The notes: a model not told the origin generated them from the sequence alone. 6,667 nt of DNA from Coriobacteriaceae bacterium (GCA_012515495.1 JAAYYH010000048.1:1-6667), one strand, 5' to 3'; numbered from the stretch's first letter, positions 1 to 6,337 are shown. Program-made: numbers and translations.

Positions 1-2416
1 CCAACAGCTTCTGGCCAGCCAACAAGTTGGCATCCGCGACAGCCGTGTCCCCGCTAGTACTGACCGTCACAGCCAGAGACTCCTTGGGAGAGATACCATA
101 GCGCGCCCGTACACCTCGTATGGCAGAAATCACAGCGACAAGCAGATCGATTGAACGCTCAGCCTCAGCATCGATAAACGAAGCGAGCGCGTCGCTGCTG
201 GGCCACTCAGCTACCATCAGGGATGGTCGTCTATCCCCATGCGGGATGCTTTGCCAGATCTTCTCGGTGACAAAAGGCATCACTGGGTGCAGTAACCGCA
301 GTGCTGTATCAAGCACAAACACCAGATTCTCCTGCGTCGTTTTCCTAGCCTCACCGCCCTGCGCCAGTTGCCCCTTTGACAGTTCGATATACCAATCACA
401 ATACTCATTCCAAAAGAAGCTATATAGAGCCCTTCCCGTGGCGCCAAAATCATATTCCTCGTCGTTTTGAGCCAACTCAGCAGTCAGGCGAGCCAGGCGC
501 GACAGTATCCATTTATCGGCATCACTGCGGGGTTGCGGAGAGACCCTGTCCTCTCCCACATTGAAATCCTCAAGGTTCATCAACACGAAGCGCGAGGCAT
601 TCCAGACCTTGGTAGCGAAGTTGCGGTAGACCTTGAGTTTATCCTTATCGAACTTCATATCCTGAGAACCAGTGACTTGCATCGACAGGCCAAAGCGCAT
701 GGCATCGGCACCAAATTCATCGATGAGCTCCATCGGATCGATACCGTTTCCGCGCGATTTTGACATGATGTTGCCATACTTATCGAGCACGGTTGGATGG
801 ATGAGCACATCTTCAAAGGGAACCGCGCCGTCAACAATAGCACCAGGGGCTCCAGGAGCTACCTTACCGCCACCAATGAAGTACATCGAGCTCATGATCA
901 TACGCGCGACCCACAAGAAGATGATGTCACGAGCAGTTGAGAGTACCTGTGTGGGGTAATAGGCAGCCAGCTCCTGCTCGTATCCTGGCTTATCCGGCCA
1001 GCCTTGGGTCGCGAATGGCCAGAGCTGTGAACTGAACCAGGTATCAAGCACATCCTCGTCCTGACGCACTGTTCCACCGCATTGCGGACAGATCTCGATG
1101 TCCTCTTCCAATGCATCTTGCCAACCACACTCATCGCAGTAGAATACCGGGATGCGATGACCCCACCACAGTTGACGGGAGATACACCAGTCGCGGATAT
1201 TCTCCATCCAGTGGAAATAGACATTCTCCCAGCGTTTGGGGTTGAAGGTCACGCGGCCATCGCGGACAGCAGCGATTGCGGGTGCTGCCAGTGGCTTCAT
1301 CGATACGAACCACTGCTCAGAAAGCCATGGTTCGATGGTGGTGTTGCAGCGATAGCAATGGCCTACGGCATGATCATGGTCATCGATATGGTCGAGAAGG
1401 CCAAGTTCCTCAAAGGCAATAACGATTGCCTCACGTGCCTGTTCGCGAGTCATACCCGCAAAGCGACCACCTTGTTCGTTGATGATGGCATTCTCATCCA
1501 TGACGTTCAACTTCTCAAGATCGTGGCGCTGGCCCATGTCAAAGTCGTTGGGGTCGTGTGCGGGGGTAACCTTGACGCAACCGGTACCAAACGAGGCATC
1601 AACGTAATCGTCGGCGAACACTGGTATCTCACGCTCCACCAGCGGAAGTCGCACCCGAGCGCCAGCCTCAACCAGTGCCGAGTAGCGTTCATCTGCGGGA
1701 TTGACTGCTACGCCAGTATCGCCCAGCATCGTCTCTGGTCTGGTGGTTGCCACAACAAGATACTCACAGTCGCCTACGGGCTCAACCAGCGGGTAGCGCA
1801 GATACCAGAGATGCCCCTTCTCGTCAGCATGCTCGACCTCGTCATCGGCCAAAGCGGTCGTGCAGCGTGGGCACCAGTTGATAATGCGGTTGCCACGATA
1901 GATGAGGTCGTTGTGATACCACTGCACGAATACTCGTCGAATCGCCTTCGCGTAACTTGGGCTCATGGTGAATATCTCATCGCTGTAATCACAGCTGCAA
2001 CCCATGCCCTTGAGCTGCTCGATGATGGTTGAGCCATACTGACGCCGCCATTGCCAACAGGCCTCGACAAAAGCTTCGCGCCCAACGTCAAATCGCGTCA
2101 GACCTTCACTGGCCAGCTTTTGCTCCACCTTGTTCTGGGTGGCGATTCCTGCATGGTCGGTACCAACGATCCAACGGGTTGGACATCCCTGCATTCGGGC
2201 GCGGCGCGTGAGGATATCCTGCAGCGTATTATTCAACGCGTGTCCCATGTGCAACACGCCTGTGACATTTGGTGGTGGTATGACGATGGTGTAGGGCTGT
2301 AATCCAGGGTTGGCGAATCCAGCAGCATCCCTCATGAAGAAGTCGCTGTTCTGCCATGTGTTGAAGATCGGACCCTCGAGGTCCTTGGGATCATAATTCT
2401 TGGGTAACTCAGTCAA
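1..2416 (-). CDS. valS: Valyl-tRNA synthetase, C-terminus cut off by the window edge
   Basis: Cytoplasmic class Ia synthetase that attaches valine to tRNA-Val and hydrolyses mischarged Thr-tRNA-Val. The window encodes 805 residues without a stop; by family length about 100 more are missing, including the C-terminal coiled coil that contacts tRNA. Visible in order: PPPNVTG followed by the HIGH-type HMGH (residues 56-59); cysteine pair C182/C185; CP1 editing domain with TTRPET (224-229) and GTGCVKVTPAHD (277-288); cysteine pair C354/C357; RDWCISRQLWWGHR; a zinc ribbon C427/C430/C443/C446; DVLDTWFSS; an MSKS loop at 551-554; and the anticodon-binding domain with an EYCDWYIELSK motif. The KMSKS position reads IMSKS, so its first lysine is replaced. 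The start is TTG at 2416: the frame matches the family from residue 4 (LPKNYDP), GAGGAGG lies 9 bases upstream, and no in-frame ATG lies nearby. It follows clpX by 109 bases and is probably in the same transcript. Confidence 0.96.
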   Translation of the reverse strand, partial: MTELPKNYDPKDLEGPIFNTWQNSDFFMRDAAGFANPGLQPYTIVIPPPNVTGVLHMGHALNNTLQDILTRRARMQGCPTRWIVGTDHAGIATQNKVEQKLASEGLTRFDVGREAFVEACWQWRRQYGSTIIEQLKGMGCSCDYSDEIFTMSPSYAKAIRRVFVQWYHNDLIYRGNRIINWCPRCTTALADDEVEHADEKGHLWYLRYPLVEPVGDCEYLVVATTRPETMLGDTGVAVNPADERYSALVEAGARVRLPLVEREIPVFADDYVDASFGTGCVKVTPAHDPNDFDMGQRHDLEKLNVMDENAIINEQGGRFAGMTREQAREAIVIAFEELGLLDHIDDHDHAVGHCYRCNTTIEPWLSEQWFVSMKPLAAPAIAAVRDGRVTFNPKRWENVYFHWMENIRDWCISRQLWWGHRIPVFYCDECGWQDALEEDIEICPQCGGTVRQDEDVLDTWFSSQLWPFATQGWPDKPGYEQELAAYYPTQVLSTARDIIFLWVARMIMSSMYFIGGGKVAPGAPGAIVDGAVPFEDVLIHPTVLDKYGNIMSKSRGNGIDPMELIDEFGADAMRFGLSMQVTGSQDMKFDKDKLKVYRNFATKVWNASRFVLMNLEDFNVGEDRVSPQPRSDADKWILSRLARLTAELAQNDEEYDFGATGRALYSFFWNEYCDWYIELSKGQLAQGGEARKTTQENLVFVLDTALRLLHPVMPFVTEKIWQSIPHGDRRPSLMVAEWPSSDALASFIDAEAERSIDLLVAVISAIRGVRARYGISPKESLAVTVSTSGDTAVADANLLAGQKLL

Positions 2417-2468
2417 GGATACTAGCCTCCTCAGTCCCTGCCATCTGTTTGGATTTGTGCTGTTTCAT
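2409..2468 (-). CDS. Possible 19-residue leader peptide overlapping the valS start
   Basis: An ATG at 2468 opens a frame encoding MKQHKSKQMAGTEEASILD, ending at TGA 2411-2409, inside valS codons 2-3. The start lies in the loop of the inverted repeat that can mask the valS ribosome binding site, and a ribosome reading it would pass through the masking arm and stop at the valS start. That layout suits translational coupling. Against it: the bases before the ATG are pyrimidine-rich with no Shine-Dalgarno, and there are no valine codons, so it is not a classical valine attenuator. It matches no family I recognise and may be a chance frame. Confidence 0.2.
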   Translation of the reverse strand: MKQHKSKQMAGTEEASILD

Positions 2469-2490
2469 GGTAGCAGATTGAGAGGAGGCT
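2424..2490 (-). promoter_or_regulatory. valS Shine-Dalgarno inside a perfect 9-base inverted repeat
   Basis: On the minus strand AGCCTCCTC (2490-2482) is followed 49 bases later by its exact complement GAGGAGGCT (2432-2424). The second arm contains the complete valS ribosome binding site GAGGAGG (2432-2426), 9 bases before the TTG start. Just inside, CAGAT (2447-2443) can pair with ATCTG (2478-2474) and extend the stem with internal loops. Folded, the RNA would hide the valS binding site; opened, the site is strong. No uridine run follows, so this is not an intrinsic terminator. The inverted repeat is seen directly; translational control of valS is inferred. Confidence 0.5.
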
Positions 2491-2508
2491 GACTGTATGC
2501 TGTTAGCT

Positions 2509-2523
2509 GAAGGTAAAACCTTC
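2509..2523 (-). other. Short hairpin immediately after clpX
   Basis: Two bases after the clpX stop, the minus strand reads GAAGGT TTT ACCTTC, a perfect 6-pair stem with a 3-base loop. The following bases (AGCTAACAGC) contain no thymine run, so efficient intrinsic termination is unlikely. It could trim or protect the clpX message end, or attenuate read-through into valS weakly. The structure is seen; the role is inferred. Confidence 0.35.
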
Positions 2524-2525
2524 TG

Positions 2526-3851
2526 TCAGGCACTGGCTTTCTGGGAGCGCTTAGTTGCCTTCAAGACCAAGGTTGGCTTCTTCTCACCACGCACTGCTTC
2601 TGCAGTGACAACGACCTCGACGATCTCATCATTGCTGGGAAGTTCGTACATCGTCTCAAGTAGTGTGCGCTCACAGATAGACCGCAGGCCACGGGCACCC
2701 GTCCCATGCTCAACTGCCTCTCGGGCAATCTCTCGCAAGGCTCCATCGGTGAATGTGAGTTTGGTATCCTCAAAATCAAACATCCGAACGTATTGTTTGA
2801 CCAAGGCATTCTTCGGCTCCGTGAGTACACGGATGAGCTCGTCTTCGCTCAGCTCTTCGATGCTGCAAATCACTGGGATACGCCCAACGAATTCGGGTAT
2901 CATACCAAACTTATGCAGATCCTCAGGCAGGATCTTGGCTAACAATTCTGAGGTCTGATGGCTATGCGGCTTGCTGATCTCGGCTCCAAAGCCAATACCC
3001 TTCTTGCCAATTCGCTCGGCGACTATCTTATCCAGACCAACAAACGCGCCTCCAAGGATAAAGAGGATATTGGTGGTATCGATCTTGATGAGTTCCTGCT
3101 GAGGGTGTTTGCGACCGCCCTGCGGTGGTACCGATGCCTCAGTCCCCTCAATGATCTTCAGCAGTGCCTGCTGCACTCCTTCGCCTGAGACGTCGCGGGT
3201 GATAGAGAGATTCTCTGCCTTACGCGCGACCTTATCGATCTCATCGATGTAGATGATACCGATCTGGGCGTTTTCGATCTCAAAATCAGCGGCAGTTATC
3301 AACTTGAGCAGGATATTCTCAACATCTTCACCAACGTATCCAGCTTCTGTGAGAGCTGTTGCGTCAGCAATGGCGAAAGGTACCTGAAGAATACGAGCCA
3401 GCGTCTGCGCCAAAAGGGTTTTACCGCATCCGGTGGGGCCCAGCAGCAAGATGTTGCTCTTAGCCAACTCGACATCATCATCTTTGGCATCGACGCCCAA
3501 TGCGATGCGCTTGTAGTGATTGTAGACGGCAACACTCAACGCCTTTTTAGCACGCTCCTGGCCAATGACGTAGTTTGAGAGTTCGGCATAGATCTCTGAG
3601 GGAATCGGCAGGTCCTCAAGCGCAAAGGACTTCTCAATCAGCTGCAGATCCAGCTCATCATCCAAGTCGCCGAGGTCATGTTCAACTATCTCAGAGCAAA
3701 GACGGATGCATTCATCGCAGATAAAGACATTTGGCCCAGCAATCAGTTTGCGAACCATATCCTGTGATTTACCGCAAAAATTGCAGCGAAGATCATTGAA
3801 TCCGTCATCGAAACCCCCACCTTGGCCGGAGTTTCCGTAGACATCAGACAT
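2526..3851 (-). CDS. clpX: ATP-dependent Clp protease, ATP-binding unfoldase subunit ClpX
   Basis: Hexameric AAA+ unfoldase that recognises tagged or adaptor-delivered proteins, unfolds them and threads them into ClpP. At 441 residues it is a usual length. Visible: an N-terminal Cys4 zinc-binding domain (C23, C26, C45, C48) after a short Gly/Asp-rich lead; Walker A GPTGCGKT (138-145); pore loop GYVG (171-174); Walker B IIYIDEID (199-206); the RKH loop (247-249); the ClpP-docking IGF loop (286-288), which shows it works with ClpP; the arginine finger in EFVGR (R324); and sensor 2 GARGLR (R387). No key residue is missing. The start ATG has AGAAGG 6 bases upstream. It lies 17 bases after clpP, so the two are co-transcribed. 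The last residues are a basic, non-conserved tail. Substrates specific to this organism cannot be read from the sequence. Confidence 0.98.
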   Translation of the reverse strand: MSDVYGNSGQGGGFDDGFNDLRCNFCGKSQDMVRKLIAGPNVFICDECIRLCSEIVEHDLGDLDDELDLQLIEKSFALEDLPIPSEIYAELSNYVIGQERAKKALSVAVYNHYKRIALGVDAKDDDVELAKSNILLLGPTGCGKTLLAQTLARILQVPFAIADATALTEAGYVGEDVENILLKLITAADFEIENAQIGIIYIDEIDKVARKAENLSITRDVSGEGVQQALLKIIEGTEASVPPQGGRKHPQQELIKIDTTNILFILGGAFVGLDKIVAERIGKKGIGFGAEISKPHSHQTSELLAKILPEDLHKFGMIPEFVGRIPVICSIEELSEDELIRVLTEPKNALVKQYVRMFDFEDTKLTFTDGALREIAREAVEHGTGARGLRSICERTLLETMYELPSNDEIVEVVVTAEAVRGEKKPTLVLKATKRSQKASA

Positions 3852-3868
3852 TTTCTACCTTCTGCTTT

Positions 3869-4501
3869 CTATTCTTCTTCCCGTTCTACCTTCTTGATAT
3901 CGCGAGCATAGAAGATCTCATCAACAAGGCCGTATTCCTTCGCGGCGCTGGCGCCCATGAAATTGTCGCGCTCGGTGTCATCGTGGATACGCTCCAGAGG
4001 CTGACCGGTGTGATCGGCTAGTATCTGATTCAAACGCTCACGCGCGTAGAGGATCTCACGGGCTGCGATCTCAATCTCAGTCTGCTGGCCCTGCGCGCCA
4101 CCGCTAGGCTGATGGATCATGATCCTCGAGTTTGGTAGAGCAAAGCGCTTGCCTTTGGCTCCTGCAGCCAACAATACCGCCGCCATCGATGCTGCTTGGC
4201 CGATACAGATCGTCGAGACATCGCTCTTGATGAACTGCATGGTGTCGTAGATGGCCAGTCCCGCGGTGATCACACCCCCTGGAGAGTTGATATACAACGA
4301 TATGTCCTTCTCGGGATCGCTGCTCTCCAGATGAAGCAATTGTGCCACCACTGTGTTGGCTACATGGTCATCGATCACCTCACCAAGGAACACGATGCGA
4401 TCGTTGAGCAGTCGCGAATAGATGTCGAAACTGCGCTCACCGCGCGGAGATTGCTCAATGACATACGGTATCAGGGCGGAGCGTGGGTTTTGATAGTACA
4501 T
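3869..4501 (-). CDS. clpP: ATP-dependent Clp protease proteolytic subunit ClpP
   Basis: Serine peptidase that forms a double-heptamer chamber and cuts proteins delivered by ClpX or other Clp ATPases. From the ATG at 4501 it is 210 residues, normal for the family. The catalytic triad is complete: S105 in GQAASMAA, H130 in MIHQPSGG, and D179 in DTERDNF, with the +25 and +49 spacing of known ClpP proteins. The oxyanion and strand motif NSPGG (72-76) is present. The frame is open upstream to an ATG at 4564, but those 21 extra residues do not resemble ClpP, whereas GGAG lies 6 bases before 4501 and MYYQNPRSALIPYVIEQ is a typical N-terminus. The gene is followed closely by clpX. Only one clpP is seen here, unlike the clpP1-clpP2 pair of mycobacteria and streptomycetes; a second copy elsewhere cannot be excluded. 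Confidence 0.98.
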   Translation of the reverse strand: MYYQNPRSALIPYVIEQSPRGERSFDIYSRLLNDRIVFLGEVIDDHVANTVVAQLLHLESSDPEKDISLYINSPGGVITAGLAIYDTMQFIKSDVSTICIGQAASMAAVLLAAGAKGKRFALPNSRIMIHQPSGGAQGQQTEIEIAAREILYARERLNQILADHTGQPLERIHDDTERDNFMGASAAKEYGLVDEIFYARDIKKVEREEE

Positions 4502-4507
4502 TCTTGA

Positions 4508-4511
4508 CTCC
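4508..4511 (-). promoter_or_regulatory. clpP ribosome binding site that decides the start
   Basis: GGAG on the minus strand sits 6 bases before the ATG at 4501. The upstream in-frame ATG at 4564 is preceded by GCATACCGTG, with no purine-rich site. This supports the shorter, family-like ClpP. Confidence 0.7.
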
Positions 4512-4536
4512 AATCTTACGGTACTACAGATACATT

Positions 4537-4556
4537 GAGCCCGGGAATCCAAGCTC
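4537..4556 (-). other. Hairpin in the clpP leader
   Basis: Minus-strand GAGCTTGG ATTC CCGGGCTC folds into an 8-pair stem (six Watson-Crick and two G-U pairs as RNA) with a 4-base loop, 35 bases before the clpP ATG. No thymine run follows. It may be a leader structure affecting stability or translation. The structure is visible; any function is inferred. Confidence 0.35.
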
Positions 4557-4567
4557 TGCGTCACGGT

Positions 4568-4598
4568 ATGCTCGCAACGCTAAAGTTCAATGGAGCAT
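4568..4598 (-). repeat. 6-base inverted repeat in the clpP upstream region
   Basis: ATGCTC (4568-4573) and GAGCAT (4593-4598) form an inverted repeat around a 19-base loop just downstream of the candidate clpP -10 element. The direct repeat GCAACGC also occurs here, at 4574-4580 and 4615-4621, 41 bases apart, near four helical turns. This could be a protein-binding region for clpP control. It does not match the ClgR, CtsR or CIRCE sites I know, and the repeats are short enough to be chance. Confidence 0.25.
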
Positions 4599-4608
4599 CA
4601 AAATGTTC

Positions 4609-4614
4609 ATCATA
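4609..4614 (-). promoter_or_regulatory. Candidate extended -10 promoter for clpP
   Basis: The minus strand reads TGC TATGAT, a 5/6 match to TATAAT with the TGn extension. The hexamer 17 bases upstream (AGCCGA) is a poor -35, as is common for extended -10 promoters. Transcription would begin near 4602 and give a leader of about 100 bases. A second, weaker possibility is TTGAAC (4590-4585) with TACCGT 16 bases downstream. The 219-base gap after tig makes an independent clpP promoter likely, but this exact site is a guess. Confidence 0.35.
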
Positions 4615-4685
4615 GCAACGCATCTTCACAATCGGCTTACAACAACATGACCGTATCGACACAGTTCGGCTTTTTCGTGAAACTG

Positions 4686-4709
4686 GCGGATCATTTGCTA
4701 CAAAATCGC
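4686..4709 (-). other. Imperfect hairpin downstream of tig
   Basis: Starting 11 bases after the tig stop, GCG ATTTTG on the minus strand can pair with CAAA, AT and CGC across a TAG loop, giving nine pairs with a two-base and a one-base bulge. It lies where a tig terminator would be expected, but the AT-rich stem is weak and no thymine tract follows. It may be a 3' end structure or chance. Confidence 0.2.
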
Positions 4710-4720
4710 GCAGTAAACCT

Positions 4721-6187
4721 CTATTCCTGGGCTTCATCCTTAGCCTCAGCTTTTGCCTTCTTCGCTCGAGGCTTCTTGACAGCAGGCTTCTTGTCCTCTG
4801 CTTTTTTGCTGTCAGCCTTGACGTCTTCGGCCTTACTGTTATCTGCTTTTACCTTGGACTTCTTGGCTTTCTTCGGTTCTGGCTTAGCACCGATGTCGAA
4901 GACCTCTGCGGTGTCGTTGAGGTGTCGAGCTGCCTTCATCCGCAGCAAACCCTCGCGGATCTCGGGGAGACGACCGTTGGCCTTCCATTCAGAATACAGC
5001 TTCTGGGAATCCGCGATCCCGCTGCGCTCGAATTCTGCGATGATCTCCTCTTCGCTGACGGCAAGCCCAAGATTGCGAGCCAGAGCATCAAGTGCGAGAG
5101 ACGCTGCCGAACTCTCTTTGGCTTGTGCCTGAGTGTCCTTTTGGAATTTCTCGGGCGAGATGTCGTTATTCATGAGATATTGATCAAAAGTCATGCTGCG
5201 TTTCTGTAGCATGTCAAAGAAGTCGCGATAGATGCTCTGCTCCGCGTTGCGCACCATCTCCTCAGATGGCTCACCGACAAGTCGGCTCACTAACTCGTTC
5301 TGGCAGACAACGTCCTTAAGATCAGGCATCTGTTGAGACTTCTGAACCTGAATGGAATCGCTGATCTTCTCGCGCAGATCCTCTACACCCTCATAGTCCA
5401 AGGTCGCTTTCACCCAAGCGTCTGTGACCTCTGGCAGGACTTTTGTTCGGATATTGGTTACTGTGGCCTTGACGTGCATTCTCTCGTTCTCGCCCTCAGC
5501 CTCGGGCAAGTCCTCGTCAAAGCCAAAGTCGAACTCTTTCTCTTCACCCACTTGCATACCTACGATATTACCGTCAAACTCATCTGGCATGGCCTTTGAG
5601 CCAACCTCATACGGCTGACCCGAAACAGTAAGACCTTCAACCGGCTCGCCTTTCAGAGTCGTTTCCAAATCGAGGATTACTGTATCGCCTTCGCATGCTG
5701 CACGACCCTCAACCTCATCGTAAGTGACATAATATTCGCGCAGGGACTCGACCTGTTGATCGATTTCCTCATCACTCACCTTATCAGAGGGTAACTCCAC
5801 CTGCACAGGCTCATAAGAAGAGAGCTCCAGTTCAGGTTTGACGATAACAGTGCCAATAAAGGTGTAGGCTTCTCCCTCCTGCACGGTCTCGTCCAAAGAG
5901 AACTCTGCTTTTTTCAAAGGAATCAGGTCCTCGGCATCAAGAGCCCGAGGGAACCAAATATTGACAATCTCCTCGGTTGCCTCTGCTAGGAAATACTCTT
6001 TTCCACCATAGTGATTCTCGAGCACACGCCGTGGAGCTTTCCCTGGCCTGAAACCCGGAATGCGCACCTTTCCGGCATTCTTATAGGCAGTCGCGATGCT
6101 CTTGGCCACCTCCTCAACCGGAACCGTGACCTTCACCTCGACCTTGTTGTCCTCAAGTTTTTTAACTTCTGTATCCAAGGTTGCCAA
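4721..6187 (-). CDS. tig: Trigger factor, ribosome-associated chaperone with Lys/Ala-rich tail
   Basis: Binds ribosomal protein L23 at the exit tunnel and shields nascent chains; the family has a peptidyl-prolyl isomerase domain. From the TTG at 6187 it has 488 residues, longer than the roughly 430 of E. coli. Visible: ribosome-binding domain with the signature GFRPGKAP (45-52); FKBP-like domain at about 166-247 (GDTVILDLE, then IVGMQVGEEKEF); helical SurA-like chaperone arms to about 430; and a low-complexity tail (434-488) with 19 Lys and 12 Ala. The usual PGFE segment of the FKBP domain reads MPDEFD, so isomerase activity is less certain than chaperone activity. Start: TTG 6187 gives a family-like N-terminus (MATLDTEVKKLEDNKV) with GAGAAG only 4 bases upstream. 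GTG 6229, with AAGGGG 7 bases upstream, would add 14 residues lacking family similarity and lies inside a hairpin stem. TTG is preferred, not certain. It stands 219 bases before clpP. Confidence 0.95.
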   Translation of the reverse strand: MATLDTEVKKLEDNKVEVKVTVPVEEVAKSIATAYKNAGKVRIPGFRPGKAPRRVLENHYGGKEYFLAEATEEIVNIWFPRALDAEDLIPLKKAEFSLDETVQEGEAYTFIGTVIVKPELELSSYEPVQVELPSDKVSDEEIDQQVESLREYYVTYDEVEGRAACEGDTVILDLETTLKGEPVEGLTVSGQPYEVGSKAMPDEFDGNIVGMQVGEEKEFDFGFDEDLPEAEGENERMHVKATVTNIRTKVLPEVTDAWVKATLDYEGVEDLREKISDSIQVQKSQQMPDLKDVVCQNELVSRLVGEPSEEMVRNAEQSIYRDFFDMLQKRSMTFDQYLMNNDISPEKFQKDTQAQAKESSAASLALDALARNLGLAVSEEEIIAEFERSGIADSQKLYSEWKANGRLPEIREGLLRMKAARHLNDTAEVFDIGAKPEPKKAKKSKVKADNSKAEDVKADSKKAEDKKPAVKKPRAKKAKAEAKDEAQE

Positions 6188-6214
6188 CTTTCTTCTCGAT
6201 ACATAAATGGAGCA

Positions 6215-6262
6215 TGTCTGTGACCGCACCCGCGAACCCCTTGTAATCTGCGAGTCCAGACA
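6215..6262 (-). promoter_or_regulatory. Imperfect 13-pair hairpin in the tig leader
   Basis: On the minus strand TGTCTG, GAC and CGCA (6262-6249, one bulged T at 6253) pair with TGCG, GTC and CAGACA (6228-6215, one bulged A at 6221) around a 20-base loop. All 13 pairs are Watson-Crick. The loop carries AAGGGG, and the alternative tig start GTG 6229-6227 sits at the loop-stem junction. No thymine run follows in either direction, so it is not an intrinsic terminator. It ends 27 bases before the preferred TTG start. It could be an mRNA leader element or a dyad operator. Confidence 0.45.
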
Positions 6263-6297
6263 AACACGCTCATTCCTGCTGTTATTGAAACCTTACA

Positions 6298-6303
6298 AAT
6301 ATA
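6298..6303 (-). promoter_or_regulatory. Candidate extended -10 promoter for tig
   Basis: The minus strand reads TGG TATATT, a 5/6 match to TATAAT with a TGn extension, in an AT-richer patch between the flavin reductase-like gene and tig. The hexamer 17 bases upstream (TATGTA) is not a recognisable -35. Start would be near 6291, with a leader of about 100 bases containing the hairpin. No terminator for the upstream gene is visible between them, so read-through is also possible. Confidence 0.35.
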
Positions 6304-6337
6304 CCATAGAGTTGCCCGGCTACATAGTAATTGGTCA

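Noticed and set aside
1082..2032. 316-codon plus-strand open frame
   Set aside because: It lies fully antisense to the conserved ValRS reading frame, has no ribosome binding site and resembles no family. Long antisense frames are common opposite such genes.
2417..2525. T-box riboswitch upstream of valS
   Set aside because: The 109-base gap is too short for a usual T-box, and no T-box sequence, terminator-antiterminator pair or valine specifier was seen.
2497..2958. 153-codon plus-strand frame, serine-rich
   Set aside because: Antisense to the clpX C-terminus; its serine-rich make-up comes from the complement of clpX codons.
4564..4620. Possible ClgR, CtsR or CIRCE operator upstream of clpP
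   Set aside because: The short repeats do not fit the recalled consensus of any of these regulators.
4590..5132. 180-codon plus-strand frame with hydrophobic repeats resembling membrane segments
   Set aside because: The Ala/Leu/Phe/Ser runs are the reverse complement of the Lys/Ala/Glu-rich trigger factor tail, so the apparent membrane character is an artefact.
6215..6262. GGTTCGCGGG in the tig leader, resembling a tRNA T-loop
   Set aside because: No acceptor stem, anticodon arm or CCA-compatible end can be built around it; it is the loop of the leader hairpin.
6053..6276. Minus-strand frame from ATG 6276 overlapping the tig start
   Set aside because: AGGA sits only one or two bases from the ATG, the frame overlaps tig in another phase, and the product is unlike any family.
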